Both the position numbers and the translations under genes were made by a program. Of a stretch of DNA of 64,000 nt, positions 45,401 through 58,010 are shown one piece after another. The DNA is from Scatophagus argus (Eukaryota; Chordata; Actinopteri; Scatophagidae), in contig NC_058501.1 in NCBI RefSeq assembly GCF_020382885.2, positions 8,742,001 to 8,806,000 of the forward strand, written 5' to 3'. How positions within the stretch are numbered: position 1 is the stretch's first letter; every line of letters starts with the position of its first letter. Below the pieces are notes generated by a model, which saw only the letters and a list, made by a program, of their open reading frames with translations, did no database searches and was not told where the DNA came from.

Positions 45401-48372
45401 ATTCCTAAAACCTAATCCCATGCCCCTCTTCTTTTAGCAGCTCATCAAGTGTTCCTCTCTTTGTAGAGCAGCCGGGCAGAACAACGTGCGTTTCCGTATC
45501 TACTTTTAGCCCCCGCTGTTTGCTAAACTGCACTTCATACCTTGGCGTGCAGCTCATATTTTCCACAAACACACCAACAGTATTCAAAGCAGTGCATCTT
45601 ACTTAACATACAATTGTATTGCTAAAACACATTCAAGTTTCTGTCTCCTTGAAGTAACCTCCATTTGTCTGCTCTGAGAAGAGAGACGACCACTTGTTGT
45701 CTCTGTGTGGATGAACCTGATCTGTGTAACTGAGAGGGAGTTAAATGAACCCACAAATGCCATCAGACACAACAAGAGAAGAGCAGTGACCCAGGACAGC
45801 GTGTCCAGACTAGATGCTCGTGTTACGCAGCCATATTGTTCTTTGGGCTTACTACACTACACTGCACTCGTTAGCTGGAGCCTACACTAAAAGGTCAATC
45901 CAAACCTTCAACAGACACAGACACAAATGGCCATCTGTGGAAAATTAAGGGAAAGGGATTAAAAACTTTGGTTGCTCGTGGAATAGTATGTTATTTTGTG
46001 TTCTGATGACTCAGGAATATCATAATTATTACAATGACATAACTGTTTACGCTTGTGTTTATGACTGCAGATGAAAACAACAAAAACAGCCATAAACCGT
46101 GATCCCCTGTAATATCATTGCCCTGCAAAAACAGGAAATTGCTATGTCTCATCCTGATCCCAGCATATTCATTAGGATGGCAGTTAAATAAGAGAGAGAG
46201 AGAAGTTCAAGAGAATTGTGAGACGTTTGTGTATGCGTGTGTATGTTTGTGGGTCTGAATCACCTGACAACCACCCGTCGGGTGGTCGCACCTCACCACA
46301 CAGCTGTCACCCCCCTCCACCAGCAGAGGAGAACACGCGCACATGCAGCTCTCAGCTCACATGCGAGAACATGTGGGAGAGCTGGTGTTTGCCTCAGTGT
46401 GGGGACACTCTGATGTGGACGGGGGAAAAGCTCTCTATCAAGCTCTATCAGTATCCCATCATGATATGATGAAGGTTGATGAATGTTGATGATGTCACCT
46501 CCCCCCGTAGAAATTTGTCACAAAGCCATTTGGCATCCTTAAAGCAAACGCTATGCATATAGTGGGATGTTTGAAGGGTCCAACATAGTGCAACACTTCA
46601 ATTCAGACTCACATGAAACCCTTAAAGTGAATTAACTGGGTAACAAATGAGATCTGATTATGCAGCTTTGCTTCAACTCAGTTCAGGGATGCCAAATGGC
46701 TTTATCAATCATATTACAACAAAACAGCATGTGATGTCACACTATCCAACCACGGACACACACATACACTCCCTCGGTCGGTATCACCACTATTGAGAGA
46801 ATCTTGTCTGCAGAGCATTGATAAGAACCTGGCAAAAGCCTACACACCCTCTTAACCTTAACCCTTTCTCTGCCACCAGCAAAACTATTAACAACCGCAG
46901 AGAAGGAGAAACAAAAGGGACAGAAGGAACTGGAGAGACAGAAAGATGAGGACTCACTCTGACAACGTAATTAAATCTCCTCGTGTCCTTGATGGCGCTG
47001 CAGAAATCTAAGCGGTTGAAGGCCTCTCCCAGCGTACAATATCCATGGCGCTGAGAGAATTTAATTATCAGGGTATTAGATTGTGATCCTCAGCAGGAGA
47101 ATAGAGTTTTCTCAGCATGTTTACATTAGCAATGATGATATGAAAAGTTGATGTGAAACTAAATGAGCTGTTGTTTGTTACCTCCTTGGTGCTTCCTTTA
47201 TGAACATAAATCCACTTTTCCCTGTGGAAATCTGTGAAAAAACAGAATGTCAATGTTGGTGGCCTGCCCTCATTAAGCAGTTTATAAGCACTGTGACAAA
47301 TGCACACTCACATATCACAAATACGATAAAATTTCAGAGGGAAAATAGTTATTGAAATAGAGTTTACAAAATGATGGAAAATTAATCATAAACAATTCTA
47401 TTAGGGAAGACTTCCCCTCATGAATGTTACATAACATCCTCATGAGCCTCTGCGGCTAATATTTTCAGGACAGCACCTAGCATATATATATTATTACGTG
47501 ATTTATAACACCACACATAAAACAGCAACATGTTATCCTTTGCATATTTATACCGCAAACCAGACTGTGTGGCTCTCTCTCTCTCTCTCGTGACTCACAG
47601 GGGACCTTGGTGTTGTTGTTCATCAGGTCCTTTTTCCTCTTCTTGGCAGCCATGTCGTAGCCGAGAGAGAGCAGCAGGTTCTCCTTGTTGAAACACTCCT
47701 CCTCCTCGGCTTTGCAGAAGCTGGGAAAACACAAAGATCCAAAATTCATTAAAGGCATCATTTTCTCTCAGTGCAGGCTTCACATGTAGCACACTATAGC
47801 AGTGTTTTCTTCTGAGAACAGAGAACTCACTCTGGCATCAAAGCAAAGGTATCAAATATATTTCTAACTGCCTTTGTTGTGCTTGTGCTTTAACTGCACC
47901 CGCAGGCCATGTTAAAGGCTTCTCGTGTTGAAAGTCAGTGTAGTCATTTTGAAAAGTGGACAGACTCAATAGATGTTTAGTTAATCCTCTCACTTGTTGT
48001 CAGGTTATTAATAGCTTAGCGATTAGCCTGTAAAAGAAACACGACCCCGGAAAAACCTACAGAATGTCTGTCACCCTGAGCCTTTGTTCATAATGCAGTT
48101 TCGAACTTCCTTTAAAATGTCTCCCCTCCTCCCCGTCCATCCTTCTCTAACTAAAAAGTGATGGCGCATTTTTTTTTTACATTTATTTTTTGTTATCAGT
48201 TGCGCAATTTTAACAAACTGTTGATGAAGACATTTCTCAGGACTTGTTTAATGACAAACCTCTCCACGGAGACATTGTTGTTTTTGTCGTCTGTTGTTGT
48301 CTTTTTCCATCCCTCCTCGGTTTTAACCCAACTCTGACCCGGTGACCTCCAGTCCTGTCCGAGGAAAGGCAT
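42443..48372 (-). CDS. fbxo32: F-box protein FBXO32 (atrogin-1/MAFbx)
   Basis: Nine coding exons: 48372-48260, 47720-47599, 47231-47182, 47050-46958, 44577-44484, 43852-43668, 43548-43366, 42822-42679 and 42532-42443, giving 357 aa (human 355). It is the substrate adaptor of an SCF ubiquitin ligase that drives muscle protein breakdown in atrophy. Visible marks: the start [19 protein letters not shown] shared with FBXO25/32, a basic nuclear-localisation cluster KKRKK at 64-68, [20 protein letters not shown], the F-box at about 226-274 ([20 protein letters not shown]), and the end [11 protein letters not shown]. The [10 protein letters not shown] block and SPQDFINLF end favour FBXO32 over FBXO25. 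The exon 7 donor appears to be GC rather than GT (CAG|GCACGT, 43365-43364); the frame on both sides leaves no good GT alternative. Introns 4 (44578-46957) and others hold no recognisable exons. Confidence 0.96.
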
Positions 48373-48489
48373 CTCGGTTCGGTGACGTTGAGTTAAACAA
48401 ATCTAAATATATAGATATGTATATCAGGAAATAGTCCCTGTTTGTGTAAAGATGTATCTCCCCTCGAAAACGCTTTGTCCCGCAAGTGT

Positions 48490-48602
48490 TTCTAGCCTAC
48501 TGTTGCCATTGCGCAGCTCTTCTTATATGCCCAACTCAAACCCGGAAATACACGAGGCCCGCCCACTTTGGAAACTTCTCTGCAACACGTGGCTTTGTTT
48601 AT
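48490..48602 (-). promoter_or_regulatory. fbxo32 proximal promoter: TATA box, E-box and FOXO-like site
   Basis: On the minus strand a TATA-like box (GCATATAAGAAG; TATAAG at 48527-48522) lies about 150 bp upstream of the ATG, which would place transcription start near 48495. Upstream of it are a CACGTG E-box (48586-48591) and, three bases beyond, ATAAACAA (48602-48595), a FoxO/insulin-response-type motif. Atrogin-1 is an established FoxO target in mammals, so the FOXO-like site is in a sensible place. Functionality is inferred. Confidence 0.55.
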
Positions 48603-50057
48603 CAACTTCAGCGTTGCAAAACGTCCTGGAGAAAAGAGCAGAGGTAACAAAAGTTTTCATGTAATGGTAATGTAAAGGCGTAGGAAATTCGTTATACGCT
48701 ACGAATGTTTTAGAAAAGGGTTTTCTGGATGTTGAATGCTTGAGAGATAATTATGTAACTGTTTGGGCTGTGACCAGGGCTGCACAGTAACTGCATTTAC
48801 ACTCAAGACCAGTACATCAGTACACCAGTAGTTTTTTTTTTTGTCTGTGTGGTCGTTTTGCATCTATTAAGCCATGTCACTGATTTCCCAAGAAGAAAAT
48901 GAAACGTCATAAACAGCCTCTGGCAAAAAACACATTCCCATCTTATAAAATACAGTGTATTGTTAGAGGTCAAAGACCATGAAACCCACACAGGTGAGTT
49001 TTGTGGCTGGTTAGTCATGCCCAGGTTTGAGTTGTGTAAAGCTAATTAGAAGAAAACTAACAAGAGAAGGAATACCTCTTAAGCTACTGGTCGTGACAGG
49101 GATTCACTGATGAGAACTGATTCTTACATACATGAACTGCAGCCTGCTTCTGACTTTGCTATAGATCCCACTGAGTACTTGTATACATCAATTCAGCATA
49201 TATAGACACTATAACAATACAGTTGCTCTGCAGTTTTAATGGCTAGTGCATTAGTGTTGATAATAGTAAGCTCTGTTCAGGCAGTGTTTTTCCCCTGCTT
49301 GTCGGTACTGTCTTTACCTGACTACAAAGGGGAAAAAAAATCAGTCTCACAGTAATGTGGATGTAAAGTCCCCTGATTCTTAGTCACTCACAGCAGTATA
49401 AATAGATCAAGTTGTCCTTTGGATTCCTCTGGAGTATTAAGTTGCATTGTGGATTGCATGGGAGTGTGTGTTTGTGTGTGTCTGTGTTGTGTGTGTGTGT
49501 GTGCAGGAGGAGGGGTCATGGGGGCTACCATTGTATTTAAATTTTCCCAAAACAGCACTATGGGGTTCATGAACACTGGATGTGGGTATTTTGTTTATTT
49601 TGGACTATGTAATGTTTAACTAAGCTTGTCCAGGCCACTGGGTCAACTCTTATCAGCTTAATTAAACACATGACATATTTAGACACTCATCTGTGAGACT
49701 TTTTGGAACCAAGTTCCAAGTGTGTATCTGTTTGTTTATGGCCATATTAGCCTTTCTCATGTCACTTAACCTTTCATAATGCTCTCATATGCAGTCACTG
49801 TGAAGTCAATATTTCCACGTCTATTGTTATGGTGAAAGATCAGGAAATATTGTCTATTGACTTTGGCGTTCATTATCAGCTTACAATAGGACTGCTACTA
49901 AATGTCAATAGGGAAATGCTAATTGTTAATATCTCACTTAAACCCAAACACACACTGATGTCATGTGACTGCTGATGTAAAGGGGCTAAAGTTCGCTTCC
50001 TAAAACTCCTGCAGCATGAGAAAGACATTGCGTATATATTCTCAGTGAAAAGCCACG

Positions 50058-50059
50058 GT

Positions 50060-50106
<47 letters not shown>

Positions 50107-50128
50107 GCGTGTGTGTGTATGTGTGTAT
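50058..50128. repeat. (GT)n microsatellite
   Basis: About 20 uninterrupted GT units followed by an interrupted GT/GC run. Open frames across it are artefacts. Confidence 0.95.
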
Positions 50129-50599
50129 GCTCACAGCTCTGTATTGAGTCAGTGAGAGGGGGTATTTTCAGAGTAGTCATAATTCATGACACGCTATACA
50201 ATCTGCAAAACATGTCAGCAGCACATGGTGCAAAACGAGTTTGCACTTCTTCCAAGAACCAACAGGCTAACATTTTTGTATCTAGTGCTTGTGTTGGGAC
50301 ACTTCCTGTGTGCCTAGCATGATTAGACTTGCGAATGTGGCTGAGGTGTGTTTTGCTCTGCAGACCTATGACTTGATGGTTACAGACTACCGTTTAGTGC
50401 TATGAAGTTAGCTCATTTAGACTAGGATTCAGTTGATTCCATTTCTTATCTTCTTCTTTTCAGTTTTATGTCATTTGTGACATTCACAAAATGGTAAAGG
50501 TGGAAGTATGGACAGTAGTTTTCATATTACGGACTACTTCCTGGACTGCCTCATACTAGCACATACTTGCACATGTATATTTATGCTGCACATGCTAGA

Positions 50600-50830
50600 A
50601 CTGGCTTCTTTATTTATTTTTTTTATCTTTTTCTCAAATCTTTAGTTTTTATATTGTATTTGTATTTAGCTTATATATTCTATTTTTACCTAGCTTATAT
50701 TTTAATTTTTTATTCAACTCTTCATTTCATATTTTTATATTCTGCTTATTGCTTCTGGGACCTGAGTCCTAATGTCGTACCATAAACATGTAAATGTGAG
50801 CTGGTATGCCAATAAAGTTCCTTGATCCTT
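50600..50830 (+). repeat. Probable retroposon 3' tail
   Basis: A T-rich stretch ending in TATGCCAATAAAGTTCCTTGA followed by a short CCTTGAT direct repeat. This arrangement, a poly(A)-signal-like end with a short tandem tail, resembles 3' ends of fish LINE/SINE copies. No coding part is left. Confidence 0.35.
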
Positions 50831-51394
50831 GATTCAGCTAAAGAGCATTTCAGTCTCAGCTTTAGTGAAATGACTGAATACATCCAAACATCACTGCACT
50901 GTTCATTACAGAGCCTGTGTTGCTGAACCTTTTGGAACAGGTGCTTCTGTGGCCTCATCACATGAGAATATATCAACACACACTGGGCAGATGTAGTCTG
51001 ACTAGATGTATTGATCATGACTTACAGTTGCAGCCATTGCAGAGATGACTTACACTGACCGTTTCCTATGTGGTTAGCCATAACCAGAGTCAGAGTGATG
51101 TTTGTAAAAAAATAAAAAGTAGAACTTAAATACTAAAAATTATTATTCTGTGAACTAAAGGGGGTGTACAGTAATGTGCACAGTGTTGTGAGTCCCTAAA
51201 GTCTAATTGAGTCTATTTTCAGAGCAGGCTAGACTACATGGTGACATGGAAAGTCCCAGCAAGTGCTCGGTCAGTTGGTGACTGACTGACTGGTTTAGAA
51301 GGAAGCTATGACCTAAGGGTCTAAAGAGTTATTCAGTGAATCACAAACAGTGATGAATCAGGCGTGCACTCTGTTTAGGGTTAGTCCTGTCATA

Positions 51395-51720
51395 ATTTGA
51401 AATTTCTGTTTAGTTAGTTTCTTGTTTTATTTTGCACATGTTCTCCATTTGTATCGTCTTTAGTTTTTCATTTCCTGTCTTTGTTTGTATCCCTCCTTTT
51501 TTGATTGTTTGCTCCTCCCTATTAATTTCACCTGTGTCGTGTTACCACCCCTTTATATACCTGTGCCCTCCGTGTGTGTTGTCAGTTTGTGTTTGTTTCC
51601 TTGTTTCTTGCATCTGTGTTTTGTGTTCTTCTTTGCATTCCCTGACTTTTCTGCATTGGTTTGCATTATTCCCTTTGTTTGGATTTCTTTTCATTTAGGA
51701 CTATTTTGAAACAGAAGGGA
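51395..51720 (+). repeat. Possible interspersed repeat fragment
   Basis: A pyrimidine-rich block with words such as CATTTCCTGTCTTTGTTTG and ATTTCACCTGTGTCGTGTT resembles a dispersed element found in many fish genomes. Boundaries and family are uncertain. Confidence 0.3.
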
Positions 51721-51944
51721 ATAAAGGGGGGGCTCCCAGCCGCCTTTAGTTCACCTTTTTCTGGTCCCTTTAAAGTTTCTTTGTTCACCTTATCTCTTGT
51801 GTCAGTGTCTGCATATTGGGTTCTTCATTTAGTGACTTTGTAACAAGTTCAGCTAGTATAAAGTAGTTTAGACCACTCCTGCAATAATAAGAAAAGGTAG
51901 AACGTTCTAATTTTCAGTGATGTAATCTGTGTGGCTCTAGGGAT

Positions 51945-52240
51945 AGCACTGTTGGTCTTTAAGTCCAATACTTTGGCCTAAGACTGAAATATCAGAACAG
52001 CATGTTTACTTACCAGTTCTGTATAGATATGCTCCCGAGATGAGGAAGACTTTGGTGACTTTGCTTGAGTTAAGTAGTGAATGTTAGCATGTTAATATGT
52101 TGATGATGAACCTGGTAAAAGGTGTATCTGCGAAACGTTCGCGTATTAGCATTGTCATTGAGAGCATGTTAGCATACTGTGACTAGCATTTAGCTCATGC
52201 AACATCTAGCAAAACTCTTAGCCCTGTGGGAATTTACATA
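51945..52240. repeat. Interspersed repeat rich in GTTAGCATG-like words
   Basis: Contains CTTTAAGTCCAATACTTTGG, TGACTTTG and multiple TTAGCAT words (ATGTTAGCATGTTAATATG, GTATTAGCATTGTCATTGAG, CATGTTAGCATACTG, CTAGCATTTAGC). I recognise this order from a dispersed repeat common in percomorph fishes. The copy is diverged and has no coding capacity. Confidence 0.5.
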
Positions 52241-53593
52241 CTGTGACAATTGTGTTCCAAATTACAGTGTATTTTAATTGTCTGTCTTCAGTAGCAATGC
52301 TCGCTTCAAGGTGAAAGGTTTGCAAAATATAAATTTCTGCCATGTTTTCATACCCATGCGTGCACGAGGAGTCAAATTAGAACAGTTTAAAAGGTTGTCA
52401 GTGAATCATCTTTCTCTTTCCATATCCTCTGTCCATCACTGCTGTTTTTGTTGTGATGTTATGACCAGACAGGACAGCTGTTCAGTCCTGCTTGACCGTC
52501 CAAAAACCCTAATCACAAACACACACACTCACACATATGCACATAGTCACACACATATACACCTGTTGCTGCTCCTCCTGGTTGAGTTTCATCACTCGCT
52601 CAGATTCTCTGTTGTGAAACCCTGCTCATCAGTTTCTCTCTCTCTCTAGTCGTCTTTCACATCTGCCAGCTTGCGTGGCAACCGACAGGACCACAAGCCA
52701 CACGTGGTGTAACTTTCACCCCCTTGTTTGTTTCTCAAAATAACATCAGATCACCTATAGTTTTTCCAGCCCCCCCCCCCCCCCCCACCTTTTTCTCACA
52801 CACTCCACCCACTGTCCTCTGGGCTTCATTTGCTGACAGGGAGCGACAGAAACATTTGACCCAATGACTTCTGGTGTCAAAGAAATGTGCATAGACTCCT
52901 GTGTAACACCTTGTGATCACATCATGTTTACTCCACATGAAACGGCTGACGCTGGTCTCTGAAAGTCATTGATGAATAAATTATGTAATCGATTTAGTTG
53001 TTTAAATTCTTCCTTTTAAAGAAAATCGTGTAACATTTTACAGAGATTAGAATCAGCTACACCTCTTGATATCTTTTCATTTGAAAAACTCTCAGCCCTC
53101 TAAATTGTGGTCCCACTTAACTAAATCACAAGTGACATTCTTCTTTCTGGTTTAACAGGCAACTGAATCTGACTTTGATGCTTTACTGTATCTGTCTCCG
53201 CTTCCTGTCCATCTCTACGTTCTTTCTTTATCAGTATGAAAAATCATGGTAGTTCGATGAGACCCCCTGAGGCACCCCTGGCTTTAGTTTCACCTTCAAC
53301 AGGTGGAGTAGAGCCATTTCAACATGTTCCCACTAGATGATATTTAAGGCTGTTTTTTGTAAATGGATACCTTTTCTATATTGTTTTATGTGCTGTCCTG
53401 TATCATGGCAGGAACCTGTTTGGGCTTGTAAATTCCTGTGTGGACAAGAGTGTGAGCAGGGTCAAACAGACATGTGATGATACATACAGGACACATGTTG
53501 CTCAGATTGCGTTTGCTGTGAACTGACTAAACACTGTTAGGACATACTGTATTGATAGAGAGATGAAGAGAGGCCACATGTATGTACTGTCTT

Positions 53594-53599
53594 TTTATT
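53594..53599 (-). terminator. Candidate poly(A) signal of klhl38
   Basis: Minus-strand AATAAA about 0.8 kb after the klhl38 stop codon. Another AATAAA lies only 22 nt after the stop (54377-54382), which would be an unusually short 3' UTR. Confidence 0.3.
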
Positions 53600-54404
53600 T
53601 TTAAAAAATCAAGAGTTAAAATTAGATAAAAGCAGTACAAAAGCATCAGAAATACCCTTAAAAAAGATATGATTGAACCTTAATACTAAATGCAGAAAAC
53701 TGCACTATTCAGGTTCATCAGGAAAAGTCAGTTCTCATTGCACCATACATTATATGATGCAGAACTATGCTGTGCATAACAAGGCTCTAAGGCCAAAGCA
53801 GTGATTACAAAACTAAAAACGTCAGCAATGGTTGTATTTAAATGTCTAAAACTACATTTTAACAAATTTATTAAATGTCTGGTAGCTTGTTGCTCACAAT
53901 AAGTTCATCTTCATTTTGTACTGAAGCAACAGACCATGATCCAAAAGTTAGCCAGACAAAGCAGCAGGTTCAGATCAAACAGCTGAACATTGACTCACAC
54001 CAATCAGTGCACAGCCCCAGGATTTAAACATGACAAAAGAAATCTCATGATTGAGAACAGGCCAAAAGTAGCACTTTCACCATTTGTGAAGTCCAACAGG
54101 TTAAGATGGGGCTGTGCAGCAGAGGGCAGCTTGTGTTCACAGGGTTGGTTGTTAAATAAAAACACAAACAATTAACATGAAATATTGTAAGAAACATTTT
54201 CAGTTATCAAAATTCTTTATGAATATTTGAGATATGCATGAGGCTATGTGTCAGGGTACAAGTCCATCTCTCATGAAAACATGAAGATCTGCTACAAAAT
54301 GAAAACGCTGTACACTGTATTTACAATTTGTCGTGTCATTCCGTTTTAAATAAATTAATTTCTAATTAAATTCATTTTTATTTCATACATGAATCACACC
54401 TCTG

Positions 54405-56547
54405 CTATGATTTTGTCCATGTCTGTGAAACATGTGTCAAAGTCAGGGAGCCATGGTCAAAAAGTTTATACGGCAGAGTCCCCTTGGAAGTCCAAGTGTC
54501 TGTCTTTGGGTCATAGCACTCAAAGTTGTCCGAGTCCTCGATAACGTCATGGCCGTTGATGGAACGTCCACCAGTGATGTAGAGTTTCTTATTGAGGACG
54601 GTGGCAGAATGGTGCATCCTCCTCTCCTTCAGGTTGGCACACTTGATGAAGCGGTTGGCCTTGGTATCGTATGCGATCACTCTCCTGGTGTATCCTGTGA
54701 CAGGAGAGGCATTAATTTGAGAGGGGTGGCACGAGTGAATCAGGCAGAGACGCTGTGATGTAACCGTGCAGTCTAATTCATCAGGAAATTAGTGGATACT
54801 AATGAATTACAGAAAAAGGAGGTGCTCTTTTTATAGATTCCTCACTCATTATTAACCTTTGACAGCACTATTATCTACCTCCAATGATGTAGATTTTCTC
54901 ATCCATAATGGCAGCTGGAGCCGACACATTCTTCACTGTTCTGTTCTCCATCTTAGACCACATGTTCCTGGCAATGTGATACACCTACAGTAGGGGGTAT
55001 GGAGAGGGGAGGGGGGTGAGTGAATGAATGATGATGAGATTTACCAAACAAATAAAAACATAAGCAGTGACTGAGTGATTGATGAATTTTCTGTCTTACC
55101 TGTATTATTCTTACTGGGTTCTGCATGGCGTCCTCACCTCCAAACACGTAGATCCTCTGGTTGATAGCAGCCACTGCAGGGTGCAGCACAGCCTCAGGCA
55201 TGGGCGCCATAGTTGCCCATTGGTTGAACATGCTGTCGTACCTGCCAGCATTAGTGAGAGCTGTGTTATTATTTGCCACTTTTGTGAGTGTTATGCTTTA
55301 TGTGTTTATCATTATGGTCCAGCTGACCTCTCCACACTATCTGTCAGTCGTCTGTCAGAACCAAGGCCACCTAGGACAAAAATGAAGTGCAAGTAGGAGA
55401 CACTCTGGTGGGCAAAGCGTGGCTCCAGCATGGGCTCCGCCATCCGCCACTGGTTGGTCTTGAGGGAAAGGGTGTAGACGGTCGTGCTGACCTTGGTGTA
55501 CTTTGTGTTTGTGGTCAGTCCTCCAATAACATACAAGACACTGTGAAGGGCGACATAGGAAGCTTTATACAGACGAGTAGGCAGCTTGGCAAGCCATTGC
55601 CACTTTTCGCTCTTCTCATCGAAGACAAGGGCCTCCCTTGAGGTCTGCTCGTTGTTCTTCCTTCCTCCCACCACCACCAACATGTCATGGCAGGAATAGC
55701 GCCTTGGTGCGACCCAGAGACGTTTCAATTCAGCTGCTGTGTCACCAATACATTTTGTGCTGACAGAAAACATTAGCCGTCTCACAGACTCTATGAGCTC
55801 AGTGCAGAGGGTGGAGGACTGGATCAGAGGGTCGTTGGCTATGAACTGGAAGAGGTATGTTGGATGGATGTAGCGAAGGCGAACTTTCTTGAAAAGGTCA
55901 CTGATGGCCCCACGCCTGGATAAAGGATCATGGTGAATCCAAGCAACAAGTGTCTCAAAGACCTGCTCCTCCTCTGCACAAAGACCATCGTCCTCCAAGT
56001 ATCCCATGAGTTCTGATAAGGAGAGCTCACACAGATCCTCAGATGCCGACACATCGGAGAAGCTCTTCATGGCCATCTCCTTTGCTTTGTCTCTCAAACT
56101 GTTACAGTTCATGATCTCAGAGAGTCTTATCATGCTCAAACAGTTGTCAGGGCTTAGTTGCTCCTGCAGGAAGCTTGAGCAGGCCTCAAAAAGGCGGCCA
56201 TATTGCAACATGGATGCGGCCTGCATCAGAGGCAGCACAATATCCATGCTGATACTAACGAGACCTGTGTAAACGTAGTCAATGATTCTGCTCAGAATGG
56301 CTGATGTGATGCCCTTCAAGTTAATCCTGGTCTGCTGTCTCTCCATGAAGTTGTTGCAGAACATGCCTCTGAAGTAGGGGCTGCTGGAGACCAGGACATT
56401 GCGATGACAGGGAATCTCTGTGTTATCTGAGCACAGCAACACATCAGTCAGGATGCTTTCCTGTCTCAGTGTGTTGAGCTGAAGGAGCAGGTTAGAGGAC
56501 TGCTCCTTGTCTTTGTAGTGAAAGACCTCGACTGCCGGTCGATCCAT
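54405..56547 (-). CDS. klhl38: Kelch-like protein 38 (BTB-BACK-Kelch)
   Basis: Four coding exons: 56547-55328, 55241-55100, 54984-54879 and 54694-54405, giving 585 aa (human KLHL38 581). BTB domain about residues 30-128 (LTDVLLCS, EIPCHRNVLVSSSPYFRGMF), BACK about 130-240 (RLFEACSSFLQEQLSPDNC), then six Kelch blades each with a Gly-Gly pair (VVVGGRK, YVIGGLT, FVLGGLG, YVFGGED, YIIGGYT, YITGGRS). BTB-BACK-Kelch proteins generally act as substrate adaptors for CUL3 ubiquitin ligases; KLHL38 is known mainly as a muscle-enriched gene of unclear substrate. Adjacency to fbxo32 in the same orientation matches human 8q24 and supports the call. I start at the second ATG: the first (56565) lies inside a pyrimidine tract ending CTCTTTAG, a splice acceptor one base before the ATG at 56547, so the longer frame is probably intronic. 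Confidence 0.95.
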
Positions 56548-57414
56548 GCTAAAGAGAGAGACCATGTTGTTATTGTCAAATCATTGAATTTTCAGGCTTT
56601 TTTAAATTTCTTTGTTCATTTGATTTTTACTAAGCTCAAACCTCCATCAGCCTGTGTGGACAGTCACATAAGCAGCACAGTTTTTCATTCACATGTTGCT
56701 ATACAGGTGTTCACATAATCACCATTTGAGGGCTTTTCTATAACATAATCCATCACATGAGTCAACGGTAGATCTACTTTAATATGGGACCCTTTTCACC
56801 AAAACTGGATTTATCTTTACTTTAGATTTTAGTGCACATTATTATGCCACAACTATCATTAATAGGAGTAGAAAAGATTATCGTTATTATTATAGATTAC
56901 TACCACCACTGATTTAAAACCCCCAGAACTGACAAGGATCATAAGGGTAGTGAATCATTCAAACACGTACACCACACACCAGGCTAAAAGTTCAGTTCAA
57001 TACAGTCCTGTGTCATATATCTGAAATTTAGTCTGCAAATATTCTTTCCCCAAAATCACACCTAAATGTCCAGTTTACACAAGTAATTTGAAACCTGTTT
57101 AACTTTGTTATGTGGCTTTAGATTATTACCTGTTGGTAAATGGGCCCAATTCAGCACTGCTGCAATCAGACTTCTTAGGGCCTGCAGTATACCTGTCTGA
57201 TCATTTTGGAGACTATTTGTGTAAGTAGATTACTACAGAAACACCTGCACAGATATCTCTGTGACTGACTGACTGTAATTCATTATCCTGAAACAAGTGG
57301 TGCTTATGCGATTATGTTTATGTGGAATCGAAGTGTTTTAGTCTCATTCTTTAAGCTGAATGAATGCAAGTGAAGCTTTATTCCCTTCTGTTTCATGCAG
57401 TGCAAAACAACACA

Positions 57415-57490
57415 AATAATAATGATAACTTTATTTATATAGCACCTTTCGAAAACCAGATTTCTGAAGTGCTTAACAATCATCTAAAAA
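57415..57490 (+). repeat. Short dispersed repeat, TTTATTTATATAGCACCTTT type
   Basis: The words AATAATAATGATAACTTTATT and ATAGCACCTTTCGAAAACC followed by AAGTGCTTAACA form the recognisable core of a very common fish repeat. It lies inside the inferred first intron of klhl38. Confidence 0.5.
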
Positions 57491-57709
57491 CAAAACCGAC
57501 AAAATCGTTTACAAATAGAAGGAAATAAACAAAATATAAATGAAGAAAATATAGTTTACATTTAAAGCAACTAAATTTGACTTTAAGATTTCACTTCTGA
57601 TTAATATTTAGATCAAATTAAATTACACCAGAGCCTTGTCAGCATCTTACAGTGAATAAACAATCCCTTTGCTGCTGGTAGATCATGAAGCCATACCGGA
57701 ATCTCTTAC

Positions 57710-57925
57710 CTGTCCCTCTCCCTTCTTTCTCTCTCTTTATCTGTTTTCTGAGGGTCCCACCCTGTATCCGAAGCAAGGTCTCAGCAGAAAATCTGATGTC
57801 TTGACATTTTCCTGTACTTTGTTCCTCTTTGCTCTCGTGTTGATGCTGTGTGACTGCATGTTCCAAAGGGGGCTGTCTCTTTGTAGGAGTGTGTTGCGTA
57901 CTGTTTGTTGTTATGGTCTCTCTCC
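57710..57925 (-). other. klhl38: Inferred non-coding first exon of klhl38
   Basis: On the minus strand a near-perfect splice donor, GGGACAG|GTAAGAG, is at 57710/57709. It would pair with the acceptor just before the klhl38 ATG (exon edge 56548), giving an intron of 1.16 kb. A TATA/MEF2-like element at 57953-57962 is placed so that transcription would start near 57925. The exon model is an inference from signals only. Confidence 0.5.
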
Positions 57926-57942
57926 ACGAGGTCCTCTGTGTA

Positions 57943-58010
57943 CATTCCTCCTCTAAAAATAGAGGCCTCTGTTTGGCAACACTGCTGCAGACTCACATGT
58001 CACATGTTAG
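57943..58010 (-). promoter_or_regulatory. Muscle-type promoter cluster upstream of klhl38
   Basis: Within 70 bp are CATTCCT (M-CAT/TEAD site, 57943-57949), CTAAAAATAG (full MEF2 consensus, 57953-57962) and two CACATG-type E-boxes in CACATGTCACATGT (57995-58008). This is a classic combination in vertebrate striated-muscle promoters, and KLHL38 is muscle-enriched in mammals. The A/T-rich MEF2 box may double as a TATA element. Confidence 0.5.

Larger units (their letters stand above)
48603..54404. other. Intergenic region between klhl38 and fbxo32
   Basis: The two genes run in the same direction; this 5.8-kb space holds the klhl38 3' UTR on the right and fbxo32 upstream DNA on the left. No coding exon is recognised. 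It contains a GT microsatellite (50058-50128), several interspersed-repeat fragments (about 50600-50830, 51395-51720, 51945-52240) and a C homopolymer (52770-52786). A minus-strand AATAAA is at 53594-53599. Confidence 0.6.

Noticed and set aside
42443-48372. FBXO25 instead of FBXO32
   Set aside because: The C-terminal [10 protein letters not shown]...SPQDFINLF wording and the klhl38 neighbour fit FBXO32.
56548-56565. Upstream ATG of klhl38 (start MVSLFS)
   Set aside because: The bases encoding it form a pyrimidine tract ending in TTTAG, a splice acceptor, so this ATG is most likely intronic.
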